A DNA stretch of 64,000 nt from Epiperipatus broadwayi (Eukaryota > Onychophora > Udeonychophora > Euonychophora > Peripatidae). Position numbers and translations under genes: made by a program. A model generated the notes under the pieces. It was given only the letters and a program-made list of their open reading frames with translations. It made no database searches and was not told the origin of the DNA. The DNA lies in NCBI GenBank assembly GCA_028023455.1, contig JAQFVV010012979.1, forward strand, positions 186,001 to 250,000, read 5' to 3'. This document shows, in pieces, positions 24,593 through 35,465 of the stretch (the first letter of the stretch is position 1; each line of letters opens with the position of its first letter).

Positions 24593-24835
24593 ATATGAGT
24601 ATCATCATCATCAACCATTATCAATCCACTGCAGGATAAAGGTCTCTCCAAGTTTAATCCATCTTCTCCGATCTTTAGCTTCTCTTTTCCACAACACCCC
24701 TGCACATTTTCTTATTTCATCCATCCATCTCACATGTGGTCTTTTTCTGGGTCTTTTACAATCTCTTGGAATCCAGTTTAAAATTTCAATTGTCTATCTA
24801 TTATCATCTCTTCTAGCAAGAGATGATATGAGTAT
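24593..24835 (-). mobile_element. 5'-truncated LINE: C-terminal end of reverse transcriptase
   Basis: The minus strand from about 24820 to 24611 encodes the familiar C-terminal tail of RTE-like non-LTR retrotransposon proteins. Readable residues are RRDDNR, then one in-frame TAG, then RPRKRPHVRWMDEIRKCAG and KLGETFILQWIDNG before a TGA at 24611-24613. A (GAT)n-type 3' tail follows. Perfect 10-bp direct repeats 'atatgagtat' at 24593-24602 and 24826-24835 bound it as target-site duplications. The 5' edge forms an 11-bp hairpin (24802-24812 with 24818-24828). Only about 70 codons remain and the stop makes it non-functional. Confidence 0.85.
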
Positions 24836-25082
24836 ACAATAATGATAATACTATTAGAATGCATTTATAAGGATTTGAATTGTGGATGGCATAATCATTA
24901 TTATTAACTAATCCATAAATTTCTAAACAATTGCTAAACTGCATTTAGAATTGATGTTTTTCCAAACTTAAATTAGATATTTTATCTTAAATAAAAAAGA
25001 ATTTCAAAAATTAGGACTCAATTCTATAATGTATATTTTAATAACTATTTTATTTTACCTTTATTTTGTAATTAATAACATG
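24836..25082. other. AT-rich non-coding DNA
   Basis: Nothing is recognised. Confidence 0.5.
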
Positions 25083-25536
25083 CTGATGCATTGCGGTGAA
25101 ACTTTTTTATATAATAATTTCTGTAGGCTTTCAATATCATAATTTCTGCCGACTAAGCACTTTCAGAGTTTTGTTACTCCATAATCATAGTCTCTTAGAT
25201 TATTAACGTCATTATATGGGAATGTATGCAAAACTATCTCATATATTATCCATTTTCTGCAGAGAAAGGAATGATATAAAGAGAAAAATCAAAGAAGCTT
25301 GTTTTATTACCAATGATATCAACTCAATAAATAAAAAAAGACACTTGTTTTGCCATTTCCAGAAAATGGATAATATAGGAGATAGTTTTGCATACATTTG
25401 CATATAATGACGTTAACAATTTAAGAGACTATGATTATGGAATAACAAAACTCTGAAAGTGCTTAATTGGCAGAAATTATGATATTAAAAACCTACAGAA
25501 ATTATTATATAAAAAAGTTTCACCACAATGCATCAG
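25083..25536. repeat. Foldback element with about 175-bp inverted arms
   Basis: The left arm (25083-25258) and right arm (about 25359-25536) are near-perfect complements, ending 'ctgatgcattgcggtgaaac' on the left and 'gtttcaccacaatgcatcag' on the right. The loop of about 100 bp has no recognised motif. MITE-like in size and structure, but no target duplication is clear and weak complementarity continues outside the arms. Confidence 0.88.
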
Positions 25537-25559
25537 TGTGTTAGTAATGTATATTTTGT

Positions 25560-25964
25560 TGGAATGATTGACTTTACATTATCACAATTTCTTATGCTTG
25601 CTCATAACTGTTATTCAAACAGGCAAAACTCTCTATATGTATTGCCACTCAGTGCAAGCCAGAGTAATCAATGGATGCCAGAAGGCTTGTACATAAAATC
25701 CCCATGTAATTGTAGTTTCATAATACATATAAAATACATGTAAAGTCAATCATTCACACAGGCAAAACCCCCTCTATATGTATTGCCACTCAGTGCTTCC
25801 ATTGATTACTCTGGCTTGCAGATGAGGATTTTATGCATAATCCTTCTGGCATCCATTGATTACCCTTACTTGCACTGAGTGGCAATACATATAGAGAGTT
25901 TTGCCTGTGTGAATGATTGACTTTATATGTGTTATATGTGTATTATGAAACTACAATTAAATAT
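25560..25964. repeat. Nested foldback with three related blocks
   Basis: The block 'tatgtattgccactcagtgc' occurs at about 25636 and 25777 on plus and inverted at about 25872-25891. One inverted pairing is 25621-25701 with about 25825-25906. A second is 25712-25768 with 25899-25955. Alternative folds are therefore possible on one strand. It begins only about 25 bp after the previous foldback. No coding capacity. Confidence 0.85.
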
Positions 25965-26498
25965 TTGAAAAAAAAAAAAAGTAAAATTGTTTAATTTTAC
26001 TTTCACAATTTTTTATTCAATCATTTAAGTTAATCTAATGATTTGTTTAGTAATGACTTACATTGTTATACAGTCAAAGAAAGATTATTCAATGATAGCA
26101 AGTATAAAATATAATGCTGAGCACATTTTTATGAATGCCAATTGGTCAATAATTTAGGATATTCCTAAATACTTGGGAAAGTTACTGAACAGTATTCAAA
26201 TACTATTAAAGATACTAAAAGATCATTTTGATGCCTACATTTGAAAGAAGACTTTGATTTGCAAATTTTGATTTAAAAACAGCTAAAAAGAATCAGTCAT
26301 TTCCTCCAATAAATTTGATGCATAATTTCAAATTAAAGTATTTTTGCAAAATTCAGTAAAACAACAGTAAGATAGAAATAGTGACCCCTCCCTCCCCACT
26401 AATATTTTCAAAAGTAGACACATTATACATAAAAAATAGAAATGGAGTCATAACATATAGCAATTGTAACATTCACTTCCAAGGCACTGATATTAGAT
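25965..26498. other. AT-rich non-coding DNA
   Basis: Begins with a poly-A run and an AT hairpin around 25970-26010. Nothing else is recognised. Confidence 0.5.
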
Positions 26499-27112
26499 AT
26501 GTATTTAAATGAGATCATATATATGAAGGTCAGAGTGAATTAAAGGTTAACATGAGTATGACAATAATTTTGGCATCAACAAGGGTTTGAGCATTTCATC
26601 ATCAAATTTTCAATGGTAAGGGTGACTGAAGAGTTAGAGAGTGGAGGAGATTGAAGTCGGTCCATTAAAGTTTGAAATTTTTTTATCTTAATATAACTGA
26701 GAACTGATTATATATGTATATAGAAGATTATGATCTGGATCAATTGATGAAAGCTGGTTCAGCATGAAATACATATATTGGAGATCATACAATTTTTTTG
26801 CATGTGAGTGGTCATGTGACATCTGAATTGATTTTTTTTTTGTAATTTTATTTTTTGCTATGATGGCTTTGGTGATTTTATATTGCTAAAGCTATATATC
26901 GTAGTGGAAACCAGTCTGAGGTTGGGGGTATTCTACAAAGTTTGTTAAGAGTTTGTTTTGTGAGCTCTATATATAACATTTGTAAACACAAGCTTATTAA
27001 ATTAAATCATGTGACATCTGACTTGATTTTTTTAAGGTATTGGTTATATAAGATGGAGTGGATAACTGAAGGAAGCCTGAGACTCTGTGTTCAAATCCCC
27101 TTTGATTACAGA
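26499..27112 (+). repeat. Family A single arm interrupted by an insertion
   Basis: A plus-strand family A copy from 'tatgtatttaaatgagatca' to the terminus 'ctgtgttcaaatccccttt'. It is split by a 167-bp insertion (26841-27007) flanked by near-identical repeats of about 26 bp, 'catgtgacatctgaattgat' and 'catgtgacatctgacttgat'. The insertion therefore post-dates the family A copy. Confidence 0.8.
26813..27033. mobile_element. Insertion with long direct repeats inside family A
   Basis: Direct repeats at 26813-26838 and 27008-27033 match except for one base. The 167-bp insert starts after a T-run and has no recognised motif. It may be a SINE-like insert on the minus strand (T-run as complement of an A-tail), which is inference. 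Confidence 0.65.
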
Positions 27113-27808
27113 TATTATGTATTTATTTTTATGCAGTATAGATATATAATTAAAAAGAGTTTACATATCCATGAATGGGAATGATTGACAAACATAGTGC
27201 TCAATAAGATAAATATATAATATTAAAATAATTATTTGTACAAATAATATAAATGTTCTTATTCATCGGTAATGCTTTAACAGTAATTCATGACCCAGTG
27301 GAATGTGTGTTTTTTTTGCATTCACAACATATGTTACTACTAACCTCACCAGTCAATTATGATCATCTGCATTTAAACTCTATCTTCATCTAATGTACAT
27401 AATGTCATATTTACCAACTTTATTACATCTTACATCACTACAGTTCTCATGCTTAAACAAAACAACAATACATCAGCAATCTATTGTCAAGGTAACACTA
27501 TAATTAGGTAGTAAATGGAAAATCTCTTATTTTCTTTGTCTACAAACATCGATTTGATAAACAAAGATAAATCATTTGGAAATAGATTAATAAACAATCA
27601 TTTTTAAAGCCTTTCAAACAAACTAATATTCAAGAATTTAAATATAATAAACCATAAATATTAATGTTTGTTGGCAATTATATGTATATGGCATCGTCAA
27701 TGTTTAAACAAAGTCGTACAATATTGACAATCTGCTGTAAATTAAGGCAACATTACAGTTAAGCTATAGCTAGAAATCAATTCACTATATCTTATTTAAT
27801 ATTTTTAA
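27113..27808. other. AT-rich non-coding DNA
   Basis: No gene or repeat copy is recognised. Confidence 0.5.
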
Positions 27809-28006
27809 GTAGACTATAAATGAAAACAATAATAAAACTGACTGAAATTAAATTTGCCTAGAAGTTTAAATAAACTTTTTTCAATAGGCAAAAATAAACT
27901 GACGTTGCATATTGTAATAAAATTTATTTGTAATAAAATTTATTTAAATTTCTAGGCAGACTTAATTTCAATCTGTTTCATCATTGCTTCCATTTACAAT
28001 CTATGA
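27809..28006. repeat. Foldback element with about 66-bp imperfect arms
   Basis: The left arm 27809-27874 and right arm 27940-28005 are complements at roughly 80%, for example 'aaattaaatttgcctagaag' against 'tttctaggcagacttaattt'. The loop repeats 'gtaataaaatttattt' twice. It is older than the 22.7-kb foldback, judging by arm divergence. Confidence 0.8.
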
Positions 28007-28038
28007 AAAAGTTTTAGTCAAAGATAATTAGTTGTCAA

Positions 28039-28138
28039 GCGTTGGTGGTCGAGTGGTCAGCACAGCAGCCTTACAAGCAGTTGTCCAGGGTTAGCGGGTT
28101 CGCTTCCCGGCCGATGCTACGACACATGAGAAAAAAAA
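28039..28138 (+). mobile_element. tRNA-derived SINE
   Basis: The longest copy of the 'cggccgatgcta' SINE family here. A-box-like 'tggtcgagtggtcagcac' and B-box 'gggttcgcttccc' are spaced as in a tRNA gene, followed by an A-tail. No clear target duplication was found, unlike the copies at 1566, 32827 and 55991. Confidence 0.8.
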
Positions 28139-29589
28139 TACTGCTTTAATAGATTCATAAGATACTTTTTTTTAATTTGCACTAAGAAAAATTGTATCAT
28201 TTATTTCATATACATTATTGATGAAATTTTTAATTATACCGTTAGATTTAATTTAATTAGAGTATATGTAATGTAAACATCCTAATATAAAAACAATAAA
28301 TTATTTCTAGTTATCTTATGGATTTTATTTTAATAAAATTGCATCGTTTCTTTATAATCATTCATTTATTTTAGTACTATTTTTAAATAACTCAATTATA
28401 TTATATAAGTTTAACATTGTCTTTTTCATAAACGCAAGTTTAAATGTTAAATCATTATTGTAAATCAACTTATTTTAACTAACTTTTATTAGAGTTAATG
28501 AGATCCAAAGGTTTATTATAAAGAATAAAGATTCTTTCAGCAATAAGATGCAAAATAAAAATATTTTTTTCACCATAAATATAACTATAGTTTTATTTTC
28601 TTAAGAGAATGAATCTCAAATTTGTTTGTTTAGTGTAATTACTATAATAATTCTATTATTTAATTTACTCCAAATTAATTTATAACAAATTATATTTTGT
28701 TTATTCATTTATTAATTTTTTAAAATTTATTTTTAATTTAATCTATGATATTGTAAGCTAATTTACTTTTGATATTAATATGTTTTTACGGAAATGATAG
28801 GCAATATCCGGCGGAAGTAAGTTATTGTGGGTCTTATTCTGCCCTCAACTCTTCTCCCTTCTCACTTAATAGCAAAGTACTGTAATTAAAAATGACTTCA
28901 AATATGTAATTTGATTGTGGACTCGCTGTCATTTTTAAACAATATAATTAAGTGACCGTAACTATTAATTAAGTGAAAAGTGATTTTTTTATTGTGTTTT
29001 TATAAAACAATGTAGGTTGATTATAATAGTTTTTGTTAAGTATATAGTTTTATTAATTAATGTCAAGTGAGAATATATAATAAATCATTGGAAGTTAAAA
29101 CTGTTGGGAAGTGTTATTTTGAATAAGTTACCTTTACAGAAGATAAAATAAAACATATATATATAGTGCATATTACTAGACCGATAAATTTACTATATCT
29201 GCTAATGCCTCCCAACATCACATAGAATATCTACAAATGAATGGAAGTAAGAAACCTCTTTTCATTTGCTTTCTAAGACTTTTAAACAGATCGCAATTAT
29301 TGCACTGTAATAATAGTCAATCTGAACACAAAAAACAAATATCAATTATTATTTAAATTATATATAAACCTTAACATCAAACCACTTAAAATCAAAACCA
29401 TAAAAATGTTTTTTTAAAATAGAGATTTTATTTAATTTAGTCATCAATTTTTGATCAGAGTAGTAATTGAATTATTTCACTGGTAGTTACTCTCTTTAAT
29501 TATAAAATGATTTTAAAATCTCTTACAAAATCAATTTTACATTGCCTTAACCTTTTAACCGCTAATTATATTATTGGTTGTATGAGGTA
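28139..29589. other. AT-rich non-coding DNA with one GC-richer patch
   Basis: At 28795-28865 the sequence 'atccggcggaagtaagtt' contains an ETS-like CGGAAGT next to a splice-donor-like GTAAGT and is less AT-rich than its flanks. No coding frame supports an exon. The rest is featureless. Confidence 0.4.
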
Positions 29590-30290
29590 AAAATCAAATC
29601 TTTTAATTGGCCAACTCACAAACTGAAGACAAAGCCTATTGTTAAAACATATTCACCTATAATATTAAATTCAACTCAGATACGTTTATAAAAAGTATAT
29701 TACTAATTTTTCAGGTTATGAAGAGAACGAAAGTTCTTTCAAAAATAAATTGCTATTTATTTATTCTAAAATATTCAATTTCGGCAACATAAAAGCTATA
29801 ATATAAACAAAAAGGTCGACTTTTACATTATAGAAAAGTAAATATTTCTTTTAAATATTTAATATTTTTACTAAAATCTTCAATATTTTTCGAAAATAAT
29901 TTTGTTTTTTTAGTTTTTTTTTTAAAAAACTAGTTTAATTTCTGAAATTATATTTTTTTAATACTTAAAATTGCATTCGAAATGAAAATCTCAGCGTTTT
30001 TCTTTATTTTCTTTGATCAGGCGGTTTCTTTGTTCTTTCCAGCCAATCAGAATGTCTTTTTCGGCTGAGAGCTCACTAACAACCAATTACAAACGATGTT
30101 CTTTCTTTGTTTAGGTTTAAATGCGTTTTTTTTATTTTTTACTTGTAAAATAAATCGGAAGAGGGCACCATCTTACAGAACTTTTAAAAACCTATTCAAA
30201 ACCTATCAAACGAATTTTTTAGCATAAGAACTGGCAGAGTTAGAGTGACGTCAGATGTCGACGAGGAGCTTCGTAAGAGACGGTTGAACC
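29590..30290 (+). repeat. Old direct repeat, copy 1, CCAAT-box-bearing
   Basis: Block order is shared with 34790-35465: 'aatcttttaattggccaact', 'aaaataaattgctatt', CCAAT motifs, 'ttttttacttgtaaaataa' and 'aactggcagagttagagtga'. Divergence is large. CCAAT boxes lie at 30043-30050 (ccaatcag) and 30082-30090. It ends with a CpG-containing patch around 30248-30290. It may be a promoter-bearing repeat or an old segmental duplication. Confidence 0.6.
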
Positions 30291-31162
30291 TCCCATGATG
30301 GTAGTTCCAACATTTATATATATATTAATTTTGATGTTAACTTATTACTTAAATAAAATATTATATAATAACCAAATTCTGAATTGCAAACAAGGCCATA
30401 CAAGGATCGCAGAATCTGTTTCAAAAGATTATGATTAAATGATATTGCTATTCCTTTGCAGTTAGCCCTATGACTATTTTATTGTCATGTCCAAACTTCA
30501 GAGTTAGGCTCTAGTATATAATAACTTACATTTTAGTTATAAGTCAATCTACATCAAGCACTATAAAGTAAAAGGCAAGATTTAGAAAGAATAAATATGG
30601 TAAGCTTGAATGCTGTAATTTGTTTGTTCCATTTTTCTCATTATTCATGACAAAGAATTTTTTAATTTTTTACAAATTTATACAATTTGTCAGGTGATTA
30701 GCCATCACATTAATATTTTTGACATCCAAGTCGGCTACAGTGAAATACAAGGTTTTTCCTGTCTATAAATATAGGAGATATGTTTAATAATATATATCTC
30801 TTAATTCTTAATTACTCTATATAGCAGGATGTTTAAGACTAAAATAACATTTGAAAATATTAAATAAAAACCCTTAAATTGATTAGCTATTCATTATTTT
30901 TGCATATTTCTGCCATTACAACATATCAAAACAGTAATCACAATTAACAAAATATTTGTAACAAATAAAATAAAAATAGAAATATAAAAATATAATAAAA
31001 CAAAGTTATACATGTTAAACTGCATTCATGAATAACTATGAGTTCTTTATTTTACAAACTTCAGAAATATAAAGCAAAAATAATGCTGATGATATGTGTT
31101 AAAACTGAACTTTTCCCCATCCTTTCCAAAAAAATACTTTCTTAAATCATATATATAAATAA
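30291..31162. other. AT-rich non-coding DNA
   Basis: No gene or repeat copy is recognised. Confidence 0.5.
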
Positions 31163-31875
31163 AATGGAAAAAAATAAGTTCAATGGAGAAAAGTAAAATC
31201 AAGATCCAGAGAAAGAAAAGTTTAATGGAGAAAAGTGAAATCAAGATCCAGAGAAAGAAAAGTTCAATGGAGAAAAGTGAAATCAAGATCCAGAGAAAGA
31301 AAAATTCAATGGAGAAAAGTGAAATCAAGATCCAGAGAAAGAAAAGTTCATTGGAGAAAAATGAAGTCAAGATCCAGAGAAAGAAAAGTTCAATGGAGAA
31401 AAGTGAAATCAAGATCCAGAGAAAGAAAAGTTCAATGGAGAAAAGTGAAATCAAGATCCAGAGAAAGAAAAGTTCAATGGAGAAAAGTAAAATCAAGATT
31501 CAGAGAAAGAAAAGTTCAATGGAGAAAAGTAAAATCAAGATCCAGAGAAAGAAAAGTTTAATGGAGAAAAGTAAAATCAAGATCCAGAGAAAGAAAAATT
31601 CAATGGAGAAAAGTGAAATCAAGATCCAGAGAAAGAAAAGTTCATTGGAGAAAAATGAAATCAAGATCCAGAGAAAGAAAAGTTCAATGGAGAAAAGTGA
31701 AATCAAGATCCAGAGAAAGAAAAGTTCAATGGAGAAAAGTGAAATCAAGATCCAGAGAAAGAAAAATTCAATGGAGAAAAGTGAAATCAAGATCCAGAGA
31801 AAGAAAAGTTCAATGGAGAAAAGTGAAATCAAGATCCAGAGAAAGAAAAGTTCAATGGAGAAAAGTGAAAACAAG
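31163..31875. repeat. 42-bp minisatellite, about 17 units
   Basis: A tandem array of a 42-bp unit (for example 'atggagaaaagtgaaatcaa' as its first half). Because 42 is a multiple of three, several frames on both strands stay open for the whole array. The longest plus frame (31183-31896) reads as 14-residue units MEKSEIKIQRKKSS. Variant units recur at an offset of seven: units 3 and 10 carry the NS ending, units 5 and 12 begin LEKN. This points to a past duplication of a block of about 294 bp. No flanking exon, signal or splice site supports expression, so it is called a repeat and not a gene. Confidence 0.93.
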
Positions 31876-32826
31876 AGTCAATGTTTTGTGAATTGATTCC
31901 TAGCTGCAAAATATAACAAAATATATTCTATATGGAACTGTTATTCATAATGTATCAATCACTTCATAGGTCAAGCAATTGAATCTATATGTTATTGACT
32001 GAAGCTGATTTAGATGCTAAAATTGATCATATGGTACCCAGTCAGTGACAAATTGTGTGGATTTTGGAACAATTAAATTTTTTTCATTATAATTGATAAA
32101 GAAAATAGAACAAATTACAAAATTCACATTTTGCCATAGTACAGCCTTTTGTTTTATATTTATTGATATAGCTTAACATCAATTTATTGCAATTTCTCAA
32201 AAATGTCTCTTCTGCTGAATAAATGAGAGTATTTTATATAACCTACTAGCTTATACCAATTTGTAAACTGAACAGCCTGCAGTATTCTTTGATTGAACTG
32301 ACTAAACCAATTTAAAGTATGAAGCTAAACTGAAGAAGAGAAATCCTTCTATTGAAGTTAGAATAAATTAAAGTGAAATTTATATTCATCAGTATATAAT
32401 AAGTTGTTTTTTCTTCACCAATAAATATTGTAATTATACATATGTGATTTTTTCACATGTGTTAGTGAAGCTGTAATTATACAATAATGTTTAATATGCC
32501 TGCTTAGTGCTTTTGAGATTTAGTATTCTAATCTCATACTCATAGCTTTACGAATGAAGACTATTGTAATTTATTGTACACATATGCAAATGAGCTTAAA
32601 TTTTTAATTAGTTAGTCCATTGAATGGAGAGAACAAAGCATGCCTCTCTTCTATTAATGGCACTGAGATCATTTGCTATGTAAAAAGCTTCTTTGACCTT
32701 TCTTTTGGCATCATTCTTCTCTGTGCAAATTATTTGGGCAGAATTGGGTTAGAACACATAGCCTAATCATTGGTCACGATTTGTAACTGAATAAAATTAT
32801 AGTTTATACTATATCCTTAGTCATAA
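31876..32826. other. AT-rich non-coding DNA
   Basis: Nothing coding is recognised. Confidence 0.5.
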
Positions 32827-32964
32827 TCTAATTATTTTTTCTTTTTTTCCATATGTTAAAGCATCGGCCGGGAAACAAACTTGCAACAACTGTCTGTCAG
32901 CAACTGCTTGCAAGGCGGTTGTGCTGACCTCTCAGTTGCCAATGCTTGACCTAGTCTAATTATT
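32827..32964 (-). mobile_element. tRNA-derived SINE with 10-bp target-site duplication
   Basis: Minus-strand copy of the same family as 1578-1680: the plus strand shows 'agcatcggccgggaa' after a T-run, which is the complement of the 3' block and A-tail. Perfect direct repeats 'tctaattatt' lie at 32827-32836 and 32955-32964. The A-box region is degenerate. Confidence 0.82.
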
Positions 32965-33350
32965 GATCACTATTTACAACAGAATAAAAATATGAACTCC
33001 GAAAAACAATCCTAATTTAATAATGCCCGTAAATTGTAGCACCATGTGTAACAAGAAAAATAATAAACTACACTAAAATGAATATCAATCAATGCATAAC
33101 AATCTAACACTTAATTCAATAAATTTGAGTAGAGATGGGTGGGAGGTAATGACATTATTTTTATAGCAATATTAATAACAATAGGTAAAATGTATATATA
33201 AAGTTTTGTAAAATAAAAAGTTTACAAATAAGATAAAAAGTTAAAGAAATTGATGATAGAGGGAGTTGTATTAAAGGAGTATAAGACAAAGAGGCTAAGG
33301 ATTTTGAAAAAAGTCAGTTATAAATTTAAAAAGAAAAAGGAATGTTAAGC
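32965..33350. other. A/G-rich non-coding DNA
   Basis: Leads into the C-free tract. C becomes progressively rare on the plus strand. No gene. Confidence 0.5.
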
Positions 33351-33721
33351 AAATGATGAGTAAAATGAATATGTGAAATATAAAAGAGAATAAAGATAGA
33401 AATATGAATAAAAATTGTTAATAAAAGAATAAGTATAGATAATAATAGAAATGAATTAGATTTATAGGTATTAAAAGTAAAATAAAAAGGTGATAAATAT
33501 ATTAGAGAGTAATGTAGAATGATGAATAGAAAGAAGAGGTAAAAAATGTAAAAAAAAAGTAGAAATAGTAAAGAAATAAAATGAAAGAATAATAATTAGA
33601 AAAAAGAGAAGTAAAGTTATAGGATTAAAAATAAAATAGGATTATAAAAAATAATGTAAAATATGTATTTTTATATGTATATAGAATAATGGTTAGATGA
33701 TTATATATTTAAATATTGTAG
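33351..33721 (+). other. 371-nt tract with no C on the plus strand
   Basis: Between the C at 33350 and the C at 33722 there is no cytosine on the plus strand, while G stays common. It is not a simple repeat. It is immediately followed by a family C hammerhead-like motif, so it may be the upstream part of that element. Function unknown. Confidence 0.9.
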
Positions 33722-33826
33722 CTCTGATGAAGACTGCAGGACAGTCAAAACTGTTAGAAAATTAAATGAATTATATAAACATTTTGCATTAGAGTGTATA
33801 TGTGGAGATTTATGAAAAGTAATATA
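33721..33826 (+). repeat. Family C repeat with hammerhead-like core
   Basis: Reads 'gctctgatgaagactgcagg' then 'acagtcaaaactg': the CUGAUGA box (33723-33729), a five-pair stem (gactg at 33732-33736 with cagtc at 33742-33746), then AAAA where a hammerhead needs GAAA. The tail 'agagtgtatatgtggagatt' is shared with 18556-18605 and, more diverged, with 60433-60470. The layout resembles the end regions of PLEs. Confidence 0.7.
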
Positions 33827-34789
33827 ATTCAATAAAACAATGGTAATAATTTGTGTTGTAACTTCATGAATTCAAATATCATTTAGAACAAATAGAAAAC
33901 AAGCAAAATTATTATTTCAAACTACCATAAAATATGAGAGTTATTTGCAATAGATTAAAGATAAAGCAATAAAATTAAATATTACTAGTTTATAAACAAC
34001 AGTATATGCCTATTATATGAATCATTATACACTTTAATATTCCTCATGAATCAACACACTTATAAGAATACAAACTTATACCAAAAGTTAAACATTATTT
34101 CCATTTAAATGAAATAATTAATGAATGGATTACATAATAATTTTAATATGTCCTACAAATCTAAAATGTCAATAATATCTAAATAAATAGATAACTCAAT
34201 AATTGATTTCCAATTACAATTTAATAAGATAACAGTATTGCTAACTCAACCATATTATTCCACTAATGCAATATGCTCTTATTAATTAAGTTCATTATAA
34301 TAAGACTAAATTCTCAATAATAATATAAAGTCAATTAACGTAACATATCTCTCCACTTTCACCAACTTATAATACTATAAAATAAAATCATTTTATTAGA
34401 TAACATTAAAATTTATAATATTTAGTCACATCAATATATATTATAGATAATATATAGATTCCTATTTGAGACTTATTTAAACATAATTGATAAATCATAT
34501 CCAATTACTCTTCAATTTAATATAGCCTATAACTGTCAAAGAATATGAAAAATTATTAATGTTTATTATAATCAAATATTAATATTAAAATTTAATATTT
34601 AAAATGAATTTACAATCCACATTAATGAACTTTAAATATAATTAAAGAAAATCACTCTAATTTGTAACAGTATAAAATATATTGCTATTACCAGCTCTAT
34701 AACTAAATAAAATTATAGTCTTTAAAGCTGTATACTAACTTCACCTTTTCCTCATCAAAAATTTTGTTTGGGCAAATGAGTTAAAACTC
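33827..34789. other. AT-rich non-coding DNA
   Basis: Very AT-rich with no recognised gene or repeat. Confidence 0.5.
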
Positions 34790-35465
34790 TAAACTTTTAA
34801 TTGGTCAATTACAGAATCAGCAGTAAAGATATATTCATCTTTTAATATTATATTTGTTTTAGTTTCATTTGTAAAAAGCAAATTAATAATTTCTCAGAAT
34901 ATGAAAGTGAACAAAATTTTTCCAAAAATAAATTTCTATTCATAATTATAAAAATATTTTATAGCAGAGAACCTAAAAAGAATGTTTGTAGCCTATTAGA
35001 AAATGGTGCATACGTCATTGATTTTCTTTCTCAATTTATGTTTATGTAAAAGTAAATAATTTTTATTACAATCTTAACTATTTTTCTAAAATCACTTTAT
35101 TTTCCACATATTTTATTAAAATAATTTATAATATGTAAAAAAAATACTAAAAAAATATTCTAAAACATTCATTTTCATTTTGAAAATCAAAACAAAGAAG
35201 TTGGAGTGGTGAAAATTGTTGACAAGTGTTTCCTTTTGTTCAATATGAGCAACAACCAATCAGCACCTAGCAAAGTCCATCTTCCCCATAGTTAATACTT
35301 TAAATTTAAATATTATTGAGTTTTTACTTGTAAAATAATTCTAAAGAGAGCAGTATTTTATGATACTTTTTAAGCTTTAAAATGAGCATAAATTTGCCAT
35401 GATAATGTAAAAACTGCCAGTTTTAAAGTGAGTTAAAGCCATGTTCATCAAGAGATGAAGACTAC
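34790..35465 (+). repeat. Old direct repeat, copy 2, CCAAT-box-bearing
   Basis: Diverged partner of 29590-30290 in the same orientation. Shared blocks include 'aacttttaattggtcaatta', 'aaaaataaatttctattcat', 'caacaaccaatcagcacc' (CCAAT box 35256-35263) and 'ttttacttgtaaaataat'. No coding frame. Confidence 0.6.

Noticed and set aside
31183-31896. 237-codon ORF of 14-residue basic repeats as a gene
   Set aside because: The 42-bp unit keeps several frames open on both strands; there is no flanking exon, promoter or non-repeat coding sequence.
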